Source: Lycorma delicatula (lineage: Eukaryota > Arthropoda > Insecta > Hemiptera > Fulgoridae). Taken from it: 64,000 nucleotides of DNA. A program made the position numbers and the translations under genes. Under the pieces are notes generated by a model. It saw only the letters and a list, made by a program, of their open reading frames with translations, was not told the origin of the DNA and ran no database searches. The number at the start of each line of letters is the position of its first letter. The first letter of the stretch is position 1. Shown piece after piece: positions 21,791 to 32,797 of the stretch. The stretch lies in assembly GCF_047948215.1 (NCBI RefSeq), contig NC_134465.1, forward strand, positions 11,694,522 to 11,758,521, in the 5' to 3' direction.

Positions 21791-24300
21791 CTTACAGACA
21801 ACAATGCGGTGTGTGCATTACTAGCCTGGCCGTGAACGACACGGCTTCACCAACCTTAAGGGGAGAAATTTCCCAGCGGTCTTTACTTTAGAGATATTCC
21901 TCGTACTGTCGAATTGGCGACTACGTGAAATATTATTAGATTTAATCCTCCGGAAGGGAGGTGGTGAAAAAAAATTGTAATTACGTAAAAAAAAAAGAAA
22001 ATTTAAAATTTAACTTTAATATTGCCTACACAATATATTAACATCTTAATAAAATAATACGAAACAAAAATTGTAATTATATTACCGTTAAGACATAAAT
22101 CGTACATTTCAACCGCGAAGTATAACTCGTTTATGTAAGAATCACCGGTGACCACGTAGCGGTTACATTAAGTAAACGTGACCGAGAGACATTCTTTAAA
22201 TAAGAACAATGAAAACAATAGATACCGAAGAAGAAAATACACTCGGCAACAATAACCAGATTTGACTAAAGATAAACAATATTAACGGACGGAAAGTTTA
22301 CTAAAATAGTGTACACTATAACTTATATTACACGGAATGCATAGAGACTAACAGAGACGGGAGAAGTGGTATGAACCAGAAGAAAGTGGTAAGAGTGGGA
22401 CGGGGGAGAGCTTCTCGCCAACCAACTCTTAATAAGATAATACTGTACAACCGACAAGTATAGCACTATACAATAATATACATATATATATATAATATAT
22501 ATACTATACTGTGACCATTCAACTATTAAACCCATATTTTACAGCGACACTACAGATCCCTACAAAAAGCGACCGACATATATAACTCACATTAAAATAA
22601 CAAAAGCAGGCTAAGTACATGGCACAGATAAACACAAAGCGAGAATGAAAGAGGGTGGTGGAAAATACACTGTGACGTATTATCTGAAATTATACACCCA
22701 AAATGGGCGTATACGACTACTAAACCAAAACAAAAGGGGGTAAATAAAACATATTCACGAAACTAAACTAAACTAAACAACCGACGTAATTACCCGTGCA
22801 AAATTCATATAAACTACAAGAACCAATAATAGTGATTAGTTTAAAATATTGTTTTTTTTTTTAAATTCTATTCCAATTTCTATGAAACAAGCCGCAAAAG
22901 CTATTCGAAGTACAAAATATTACGAAAATATCACTTTGTTTTCAATAAGTTTAGCTCCCCTCTCGCTTCTAAGCAAATACCACGCTTACGTAAAATTTCT
23001 TCGGTTTTTTTATTTCACTATAAATTAAAATTTATCGATTACATAATGAGGTATATATTTAGCGCCCTCTGATCTTATCGAATGTTTTTTTTTCGTCGAT
23101 ACCGTACAAAATACTGTACACATCAATTGTACCAACCGCACAATTTTGTTCGGAACAATACCTTCCGCGTCGTACACGGATTTAAGATTTCACGCCGACG
23201 ATCTGATCTTTCAAACTTATATACTCGGCCCGGTCAATGTACGAGCTTCTGACGTCACGAGCAACTGCGTAGTACTACTCGGCCTGAAAACATCTACTCC
23301 GCGGATCAAATCGAAGTATTACTTATTATATTGTAACTATCATATTTAAATTTCTTATAAATAAGTAATCTTTACTTAAAATAAGAAATTGTGAAACGGA
23401 CAGCCTGCAGTATGTGAAACTGCAGTATTTTAATAAACAATTTTAAAGAGTTGACTTAAAATTTATTAATAACCGATCAGGAAGCGGAGCCCCCTGGACC
23501 CACGGCGCGTACCTCATATTTGTGATAATATTAAGTATTTTAAATATATTCATTAAAGAAAAAAGATTAGTAATTTTACTAAACTGTATTTCTGTTGCCG
23601 TAGTGACAAAAATATGAATTAAAAGGTTTAATACATTTACATATTTAATACGCATACATCGTCCGTATCAAGAAGCATGGTGCTTCTTGCACCTATATTT
23701 ATTTATTTTGATAAAATTTCAAAAAAAAAAAAACATATCTACAATAGTTTATTTTTTAATAAAATATTTTTAAAAAATAAATAAGTATAATAAATGTTAA
23801 TGCATACAACGTACTGTTCATAGTACACAATACAATTTATTATATAGTTGTTAGGTCAATTTTTTCCGCTAGATGGCAGCGCTTCATTCCAAATAAAAAT
23901 GTGAGCGCATACAGCAAATCAACCCACTATGCATTTTTTTTCGAAAGAAATTGTTATCAGTTGCATTCTTAAAATTTAGTATTAAACAAATTAGCGTTCA
24001 TTTTTTAATTAGTAATTTCGTTTTATTACAATATCACCTAACAGTTGTATTTATTTAACTCAGGAAAACGGTGCGCAGTTCGTCAGTTATAAATGCCTAA
24101 ACTTTAGCCTAGAATGCAACGGTGTTCATATCATATTTATACCCGGATAACAGAATGTCTTAAGACAATTCATATACAAAAGGAAAATATGGAAGCATAC
24201 TATATATGTGAATTTTCGTAGGGTACTAAAAAATTCGGATACTTCAGAAATTCTAAAATCTATTATTTCTTCAGGTGTTTTTTTTTAAATTGCTATTTAA
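21791..24300. other. Noncoding stretch
   Basis: Contains (TA)n near 22470-22502 and an AACTA run near 22755-22780. The short open frames (22323-22535, 23146-23349, 23443-23655) show no known motif. The block 23140-23300 is richer in G+C but I cannot assign it. Confidence 0.5.
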
Positions 24301-26884
24301 AAAAAAAAGGAGATCAAAAGAACGGGAACACAGTCTGGCGGTTCATTATCGCTGTTCATACCAGGGGTGACGTGTAACCATGACTCCTGTTACTCTTTAG
24401 CTCTCATGTGGAGCTGAAGAGCAAACGATCATCCACCTGGCCGTGGTTAGTCCAAAAGGGATCTTTTAGAGGCTCGTTGCAAGACATCCATGATCTTACC
24501 ACCGAAGCATTGGAACGGATGACCCGCTGTGACCTGTGTTTGTGAATAAAAAAGTGTAATAGACGTAATGTCGTTAAAAATATTATTGACATAATATTGT
24601 TAAATTATTTTAAAAATTGCGATGTTGTTAAGAATATTCGAATACATATGTAAAAAAAAGAATGTGTTTTTATTTACTTCCCTTCCCCTCCCGAAACTAA
24701 TTAAGACTAATCTTTTCTAAGATAAGACTTATTTTTATTATCCTGTATTCAATAATATATATAATTTCATTAATTATATCAATAATTTTACCAAAGATTG
24801 ATTAATTAATTTTTTTTTATAAAATGTATAATATTTGTTTTAAAACTGCAACCTAAACTAGTTAATACCAAGAAATGTACAAGGATTTTTTTTAACTGCT
24901 AATTTATACAAATTTAAAATTTCAATAAATTGTGTTATTATTTACATCTATTTGGTTCAACGTATCTTTTACCAAACTTTATAGTATATCGAAAATCTAC
25001 TTTTTTAAACAGAGAACGGATACGTATCTTTTTTGTTTCAACGCTTATTAGAAGAGTATTTTTAAGCTAACTAGTCTTGTTTTATAAATTACCTTCATCG
25101 TACGTTGTTTTTTCTGTTGTTTTATTCCGTTTAAAGTTGTTTTATGGAAGAAGGGAAGAAAACGTGTCAACCGGTTGAAAATTACGGACATATGGTGGAC
25201 GGATGTATGGAGAATAAACCGACATTGGACCGGGTTAATTTTTAAAACTGTTGAATTAGATGCACGGTTAAAACTTAAGAATGCATATTTATATACGTAA
25301 ATGATTTTATTTTTTCGGCTGGATTAACGACAGAACGGATTAAACCAAAAGTTCTTTATTGTTGAAACAGTGAAAGTTCTTGTTCGTGTTGCCTGGAATT
25401 CATTCTTGTTATGTACTTCGGTTGTATATAATACACCGGTTTCTGTTCCTTTCTCTGCTTCGTCGTTTCCAGTGACATTTGAATGGGATATCTTGTGGTA
25501 TTCAATTATCCTGTAGCTTTTTTTAAAAAGCTGTTATTGTGGTGTCTAATATTCGTTTTTTTTTTTATTTCGTGCGAGTTTATTTTTATTTATTTATGTA
25601 ATTATTACGGGGCGTTTTAAAATAAATCACTGTTTTAACAATTTTTTTAATTTTATTTTATTTTATCAATAAATTAACTTAATATTTTGTTAATTAATTA
25701 CATTAGATATAATCAGTTACAACTATAAGATATATCTCGTAGCTGTAAATCACAAAATAACAGTATATATTATGCGAGATCTATTAACAAAAAAAAACCT
25801 TTTTAATCGGTCTATTCCTTTTAAAAATAGTGACAGATAACACCAAAAAAAATTCTTTAGGATACCCTACAAAGAAGAAATTTCTTTCTACGTCGACTTT
25901 GTTACCTGGATTTACAGCTGAACAGCGTGCTCACAAAATTTTGAGCCATCCTGAAATAATAATTTAGGCTGACCGGTAGATGACCGACCACGCGAAAGTT
26001 TAATACCGTATTTTTGAAAAACCGTTTACGTTCGAACAGCCGCGTACAGTTTGTACTGTAAATAAAACCATTCACGAAATGTTAAAAAAGTATATCGATA
26101 AACTAATGTATGAAAATGACGATTGTATGATTTAATGACAATCGCTTCATTCGCTCTGACGATAATCATTTTCTTTTATTAGTACAAAGAAAATGATGAA
26201 ACGAATGATAAAGTGAAAACATCCTCAGGGCCTTTGCTAGAATTTGAATTCGATACCAGATAATGCAGTAGACAGCGTGCTTACTATTCAAAAAGAATTG
26301 AAAATTCATTTTTTTTTTTTAAATCGGTTTCATTTCTTTCAAGACTATTTAATAATTTCTCGTAGGTTTATTGATTCGGCTTTATTTAAAAAATTAGTTC
26401 CGTATGAAAAACCGCTTTTCACAAAGGCACAAAGACTGGAACGCGAGTCTTAATGAAGATCAGAAAATTAATACAGAGAAACGATGGCTCATACAGAATA
26501 CACCGAACATCAGGGTAAAAATTATGGAATGCGGGAAGGGAATACGTATTATTTTTTACAACTTCACCGAATATTCTACAAATTTCACACTAAAATAATT
26601 CAAATTTCAGAACCACATCGAGCATTATACCAACCATTACGCTATAACAACATAACATTAAATAATGATGACAGACAACAAGTATAGACTGAAACCCCGA
26701 TTATGCAGATTGACCTTTGCAAAGCCAAATCCGGATTATCGGAAAATTAAGAAGATTTATTATACGCGCTGGATATATCAATCTAATGTTAAACGGGTAT
26801 TACATTTAATAAAACGTTGAAAATGTAACAAAATAAATGTACTGTACTTCAGATAAATGCAATAAAAAAAAAAAGCAGACAACA
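24301..26884. other. Noncoding stretch with an unassigned GC-richer block
   Basis: The block at 24310-24545 is richer in G+C than its surroundings and may be an unrecognised repeat. The rest is AT-rich. The overlapping open frames at 26244-26687 give no recognisable domain and one is T-rich, so I do not call a gene. Confidence 0.45.
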
Positions 26885-26943
26885 CAGTTGTAGGACTTTA
26901 CCGTCACGCGGCTAAAGCGCGTTCCGGGAAAGTCCTACAACTG
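26885..26943. repeat. 15-bp perfect stem, 29-nt loop, at the edge of repeat B
   Basis: CAGTTGTAGGACTTT (26885-26899) pairs exactly with 26929-26943. The right arm is the beginning of repeat B copy 2. The other repeat B copies do not keep the left arm. Confidence 0.85.
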
Positions 26944-27508
26944 CGGATTGTTTCTGATACACAGCTTACAAACAAATTTAATTATCGTTTTATATAAACA
27001 GAATATTTTTTCGTTTATTTAATTCGATGATTCTACCTAAAGCGCGCGCGCATACCGTATTTAATTAACGCGGGTGTGACTGTAATAGCGTTGATGGTCG
27101 GCGTTAACTAAACTAATCTAATTTCACAACTTACATCGAACAAATTTCGCTTGTACGGTCGACAACTGATGTAACCGCGAGGCTTAACGCACCGGGTACC
27201 GAGTCGACCGGGTGATCGAGTTCGAGACCCGGCCACACCGAGTTACTTTCTTACACTTTAAATATTATTCATTTATTTAATTCTTCCGCTCACCTGTGAC
27301 GTCACAACAAAGCAGACGATTACAAAAGCAGCATTTGTTTGTGGGGGAATGCGAGTTTATAAATCTTTGTTTAAAATATTGTTAATTTTTTAATCGTTAA
27401 CAAATGCGCCTAAGAAAAATATGACTTCAATTAGGCGAAATCTCGAGATACCGAGGTTGACCTTGCTTTACGGCCTCACCCCTTGACCTTTTAGGTTGAA
27501 AATCTAAT

Positions 27509-27552
<44 letters not shown>

Positions 27553-27811
27553 ATATATATATTGAAGTAATGTGACAAAGTTTGATCAAAATCGGTCCGG
27601 CAGTTCATAGAGATATAAAGCGATTTAGAGGCCAACACCGAATACACGCGCGCGCACATACATGCGAACATTAACATCCGGAAAATTTCAATCCGGGTTT
27701 TTGGTACATTAGGTATCACAACATCAAGATCCGAAAAAAGCGCATATACACAAATTGAACCGATTACAATATTCTCCCTTTTAGATCTGTAGCGCTATCT
27801 AGACAGAAAAG
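26929..27811 (+). repeat. Interspersed repeat B, copy 2
   Basis: Same family as 18028-18880, and the best-preserved tRNA-like part: TGTAACCGCGAGGCTTAACG followed by GAGTTCGAGACCCGGCCA. A (TA)n tract (27510-27548) has grown where copy 3 has only CCCATATATAGAAG. Confidence 0.87.
27510..27548. repeat. (TA)n microsatellite inside repeat B
   Basis: About 19 TA units that arose from a short TATATA seed in the repeat consensus. Confidence 0.9.
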
Positions 27812-29605
27812 TAACAGATGCAGTAATACAATTAGTACAAATAGCAATTAAAAGATTCAAGATTTATAAAAGTTATCAGAATGAAATTAAAATTTACAAC
27901 CGTTTAATAAAATGAAATCATTTAAAAAAATTATTAAAAGGTTTACAAAAAACTTATCGAAGAGAAATTAAATAAAGTTATTGTACGTTATAAAAATTAC
28001 CGTTTATAAAAAATAACAATCCAAAAACAGTACGTTGAAAAGAATTAAACTTAGAAGATCAATAAGCAAACCGTACCTTTATAAACAGTATTTCTTCTTA
28101 AAAAAAAAAAATCTGTAATCTATACTTGTTTTAATGTTGATCTTCGTTTATGAGCTGTAAGATCCTGTAATTGTTTTAAACAAAGAACCTGCGTAGAATA
28201 GCATTCTTTTGGTCACTCCTACGAGAGTCCGTAGCGATAGAAAAACATTCACCAGTTATTTTATGTGACAATCCTGGATGTAACTAATTACGTCATACTT
28301 GACCAATTATTGTGTTTTTACCACTTAACTTTCATACGCAGGCCTAAATTTATGCACGTTTTGTGCTACACGAAGTGAAAAAAAAGTCGAATAAAAAACC
28401 CAATAAAAACAAAAAATTATAAAAATAAATTTCCTTTAGAAGGAAATCTTTACTTGAATAGTACGTAAAAATTTTTTAAATAGCGTATTAATTTTTTTCT
28501 TATACCGCCTAGTGCGGGTGTAAGTACTCCGGATAGTTGGGCGTCCGGAATATCGGAGTTCTGACAATCGAAGTCTCGCTGTATTTAAATAAAACGTTTA
28601 CATTTTTTTACGTAATGAAATAATTTTTCATTATTGTTTTGTGTAAGAAAGTGAAATATCTCGCTTATTAGGGACAACCGTAGGAAGTATTTTATATAGA
28701 AAAATGATAAAACTGTAGACAAAACATTTTCCTTCCAAAAGAGGAAAAAAGCTGAAATTTCCAGAAGTAATAACATAATAGGTTGATAAATTCAATAACT
28801 AAAAAGAAAAAACGATAAAAAACTTATAAAAGTCAACGTAAATGCGTATCGATCCTACACTTTCATGTACTACCGTAATGACAAGCCCTGAAATATTTCT
28901 CGATATTGCAAGCAAGCACCTTGGATTCTTTCATTGAAGTATAAACAGCCGGATATATAATATAATTATAACAAAACCTAGACGATTTCCTAATCGTAAA
29001 AAAAATAAAAAGAAAAATAACTTTTTTAATATCTCTTTCGCCACTATAGTTATGTTAAAAATTATAAACAAACAACTGTCGGTACGGAGGTCATACCTGT
29101 ATCGTAAAGGACATAACCGTACAATACGGTATTAAGTAACATAACAAGTTCAAATAATCTAACCTTATTCATTGAATGTATAATCCTAGTACATACGACG
29201 TAATAAAACAAAGGACGTCTAGAGGTCTTCAAATAAAAAATTAAAAAAAAAAAAAACACAAATAATTCAGTAAAAGAAAATAATAACAGAACCACATTTA
29301 TGTTAATAATTGGAAATTAATAACAAATCTGTTTTTTTTTCAGATAACTCAAATACAATAAATAAAAGTATTAGAAACTGAAAACATTCTTAAAATCAAA
29401 TTATCGTTAAAAAAGAAAAGAAGAAATTTATACAAACATATAGTTAAAACAATGTAGGATGACCGTTCGTGGCCGTTAACAATAAACTCCTACTACACGT
29501 TAAAACAGAATAAAAAGACTTACATCACATCTCACTAATGTAAAAATCTCCCAAAAAAAAGGAGTTAAATTTTCGTATGTTATATCATCTATCGACCGAC
29601 CTAAA
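27812..29605. other. AT-rich noncoding stretch
   Basis: No gene was recognised. The minus open frames at 28585-28776 and 29062-29295 are hydrophobic and low-complexity and look like chance. Confidence 0.5.
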
Positions 29606-30420
29606 TCATTCCTTCAATACACAACTAAACTGGGCCCGTTTAAATCCCGCCTCCCAGGAAAGAGTATATCCAGTGAGCGCGCTGCCGTCTGTGTATATCC
29701 GTGGAAAAAATTCGACCGGCGTATATGGATTACGAACAGCTATGTAATCTTTCTCCCAAGTGACGCGGATCGTATCAGAACGTTTATGAAATCCGCCGAT
29801 TGATTTTTCCACTTTTAGGGTATAGATGTAACCGTTATTGTTCAAAGCAAGCAAGGGAAGATAGCACTTTCTAATCCGGACGAGCTCTGTTTTGCTCAAG
29901 TCATCGCATGCTTCGATCGACTTTTTAGAGATGAATACAAGAGGTCCCGCGTTGCGCTGTGTAGTCGGTGGACAAGATGGAAGCTCGTTGGTGGAACGGA
30001 TTGGCGCGGAGAGTCGGCTGACGGCCGCATTAATTATATACGGTTGACCGCATCAAGATATAGAAGGCCTTAAATCAGATCCGCTTCCGAAAAAATCCAT
30101 TAAAATGAAAGCAGGGAGGATTGATTGTACGCGAGGGTTGATAAGTAGAATATTGAACTTAGATTCGTAGCTAGAAATATCGGTGGGTGAACATAAAAAA
30201 TTTTGTTCCTCGATCTACGGCGAAATATAAATTAGCGTAAGATAATATTGACCTATCAACATGAAATTGGTTTCGTAAGAGAGAGATGTGCAGCTGATAT
30301 TATTTGATGATAGGAAAACGATTGCGATGACAATTAAGGCTAAGCGGGCGGCACGTGGCTCGATACTGTTTTACAGGGCTAGATCCAGGCCCATCTGCAC
30401 TTCGTTTGCCCTCATTATAT
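29606..30420 (-). pseudogene. Degenerate coding-like region, unassigned (contains IYTDGS)
   Basis: On minus, one frame stays open from about 30049 to a stop near 29606, about 148 codons. If three isolated stops are ignored it continues in the same phase upstream to about 30420. The region is richer in G+C than its flanks. Near the end it reads RVTWEKDYIAVRNPYTPVEF and then FPRIYTDGSALTG. IYTDGS resembles the first catalytic block (TDGS) of the RNase H domain in retroelements. I do not recognise the rest, including FISKKSIEACDDLSKTEL upstream. It may be the decayed end of a LINE-type polyprotein or an old host exon; the family is not established. Confidence 0.4.
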
Positions 30421-31349
30421 TCACGTGTAGAATCCCGTAAATGTATGCCATTGTGTACAATAAAAATACTACGGTAATGAAGAGTAAAAAAATTTTTTTT
30501 TTTTTTTTGAATCGAACAAGATAACTAAATAACATGACGGAAAAAATTATAAAGAAAAAATCATTTCAATTAAAACTGGCACCAATCTCCATCTCCTACT
30601 AAAAAACAGGTACTTAAGTTCAGAATACAGTACACGTTTTCAACTACGTAACATTATTTGATACGTTAGGAACACTACTTCCTGCAGAAACCATTTTCCG
30701 ACTATTAATAATAAACACGTTATTCAATATAAAAATTCTAACCTTAGTCAAAATTAGATTTTTTAAAAATACCGTATTCAAACAAACCAAGGAAAATATT
30801 AAACAAAAATACTTAATATCTATTCTTTAATAACCAAGAATTTTTATATTAACGAAGAGTTCAGTAAATATGTTAATACTTTCAATAGTTAATTTTCACA
30901 AATTTTCTTTAAATAAACTGCAATTATTAGTAATTTTTATGTATTATACAACACCGACAACAAGCTGCTGCTAAACAATAAGTCACTAATGAGCTATACA
31001 GAATCTTGAAGCGTGTAAAAAATGTCGATGCTTGATCGGGAATCGAACCTAGAACCTCCAGATGAAAGCAGAGATGCTGTGATGTACGAACCGTTGAAAG
31101 TTCGACCCTGTTTCTTAAATAATTAACTATTAAGTCGATCGATTCTTTATTAAATTTGAAAATACTTTTGTACGTTTAATATACTTGAAATATTAAATTA
31201 ATTATTCATATATTATTAAATGTTTATTGTAAGTGAATTATGAACCGGAACTGTTACTGAATGCGATTGTACAAGAATAATGCGACTGGCTGGAACTGAA
31301 CAAGAGTGACGACTAAGAATGACGATGGACTTGCTTAAATAATGATGCT
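30421..31349. other. AT-rich noncoding stretch with a decayed SINE head
   Basis: At about 31030-31075 CGGGAATCGAACCTAGAACC and CCAGATGAAAG resemble the reverse complement of the SINE A B-box and anticodon region, but the rest is eroded. Nothing else was recognised. Confidence 0.5.
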
Positions 31350-31354
31350 GGAGC

Positions 31355-31525
31355 CGCTGCTTCGTCAGGAGCCGAGTGTACCCGAAAGGTGCCGAGTGAT
31401 GTCAGGAGTCGAATGCATCCGAAAGGAGCCGAGTGATATGTAAGGAGCCGCTGAATTGTCAGCAGCCGAATGCATCCGAAAGCAGCCGAGTGTATTGTAA
31501 ATAACCGAATGAATCCGACCGATGC
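31355..31525. repeat. Imperfect minisatellite, unit about 38-40 bp (CCGAATG-rich)
   Basis: GGAGCCGAGTG and CGAATGCATCCGAAAG alternate several times with small changes (near 31368, 31408, 31431, 31465 and 31485). Half-units of about 19 bp are visible. The minus open frame here repeats LGxFRMHS because of the tandem structure and is not evidence of a gene. Confidence 0.8.
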
Positions 31526-31989
31526 CGAAAATATTTAAATTTAAAAATCCTATTAAATACATTAAAGCTCCAACATTTAAATGATAATAACAAAATATAT
31601 AAATGTAAAGAGTATTTAGAAATTAAAGAAACCTAAGTCCGAACAGATGCTACTACCCAACGTGGAGATTCAATAATAATTATTTATTTACACAGTTGTA
31701 AATGGCTGACGCACAATAATAGTTATTGATGGACGGTATTAAATTTATACAGTGTAAACAAAAAAAAAGGTCATCTCTGACCGAGATTCGAACCCGGAAC
31801 CCCTGGATAAAAGGCACACGCGCTAAAATAACAAGATTTAATACAGTATAAAATTCAATTTTTCGTTGTTCGTAATATTTATTTCCATTCCAAACGAAAA
31901 GCAGAAAGTTTTACCTCCTTTCTGACTTCATTTTTTATTTATTTTTACTGATAGAATGAATTTTACAAAAAAAAGAAAACGCTGACAAC
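31526..31989. other. Noncoding stretch with a second decayed SINE A-like head
   Basis: Near 31775-31815, TGACCGAGATTCGAACCCGG and CCTGGATAAAAGGC read on minus as the B box and anticodon part of a SINE A-like tRNA head. The A box and the tail are not recognisable, so it is not called as a tRNA gene. Confidence 0.5.
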
Positions 31990-32797
31990 TTCGAGAAAGT
32001 CCTAGAACTGTGGGTTGTTTCTGATGCACGGCTAACACACACACACAAAACTTAATTTAAAATATGTATCATTTTATTTAAATAGAATATTTTTTTCGTT
32101 CATTTAATTCAATAATTCTAACTAAAGCGCGCGCGTATACCGTATTTACAAATTTCGCTTGTACGGTCGGAAATTAATGTAGCCACGAGGCTTAACGCAC
32201 CAGGTACCTAGTCGACCGGGCGATTGAGTTCGAAAACCCGGCCAGACCGAGTTAATTTTTAACACATTAAATATCGTTCGTTTATTTAATTCTATCGCTC
32301 TCCTGTGAAATCACAACATAACAGACGACTACAACAGAATTTTTTGGGGTGGGGGTACGATTTTGCAAAAAAATTTTTTTTGTTGCAAATATTGTTATTT
32401 TTTAATCGTTAACAAATGTGTTTAGGAAAAATATGACCTTATTTAGGCGAAATCTCGAGATACTGAGGGTGACCTTTCTCTACAGCTTCACCCGCTTGAC
32501 CTTTTAAAATAAAAATTTAATGGCATCAATGCCCATATATAGAAGTAATCTGACAAAGTCTGGTCAAAATAGTTCCAGTAGTTCTGGAGATATAAGGTGA
32601 TTTAGAGGCCCAACACCGAACACGCGCGCGCGCACACACACACACACACGAACATTAACATCCGGAAAATTTCCATCTGGATTTTGGTTTCCTTAAGTGT
32701 CAAATCGTCAAGATATAGTGAAAACCGCATATGTCCGAGCCGGACCGATTATAATAGCTTCTCTTTTAGCGCTACAGCGCTATCTAGACGGAAAATT
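31990..32797 (+). repeat. Interspersed repeat B, copy 3
   Basis: Begins near AAAGTCCTAGAACTGTGG, shares all diagnostic blocks with copies 1 and 2, and ends AGCGCTATCTAGACGG. It has lost about 70 bp after GTATACCGTATTTA compared with the other copies. It contains a (CG)n-(CA)n tract at 32622-32650. Confidence 0.87.

Noticed and set aside
24310..24592. GC-richer block with a minus open frame
   Set aside because: I could not match it to a transposase, RT or host protein. Left as unassigned noncoding sequence.
26244..26687. Three overlapping plus open frames, one with KAQRLERES resembling the LINE C-terminal RAQRLEHMKYW
   Set aside because: The resemblance is only about seven residues, with a stop immediately after, and the frames overlap without a common protein.
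31030..31095. Possible tRNA gene on minus
   Set aside because: B-box-like only. Acceptor and D arms do not pair, and it looks like a decayed SINE A head.
31765..31835. Possible tRNA gene on minus
   Set aside because: Same reason: a B box without an A box or a closing acceptor stem.
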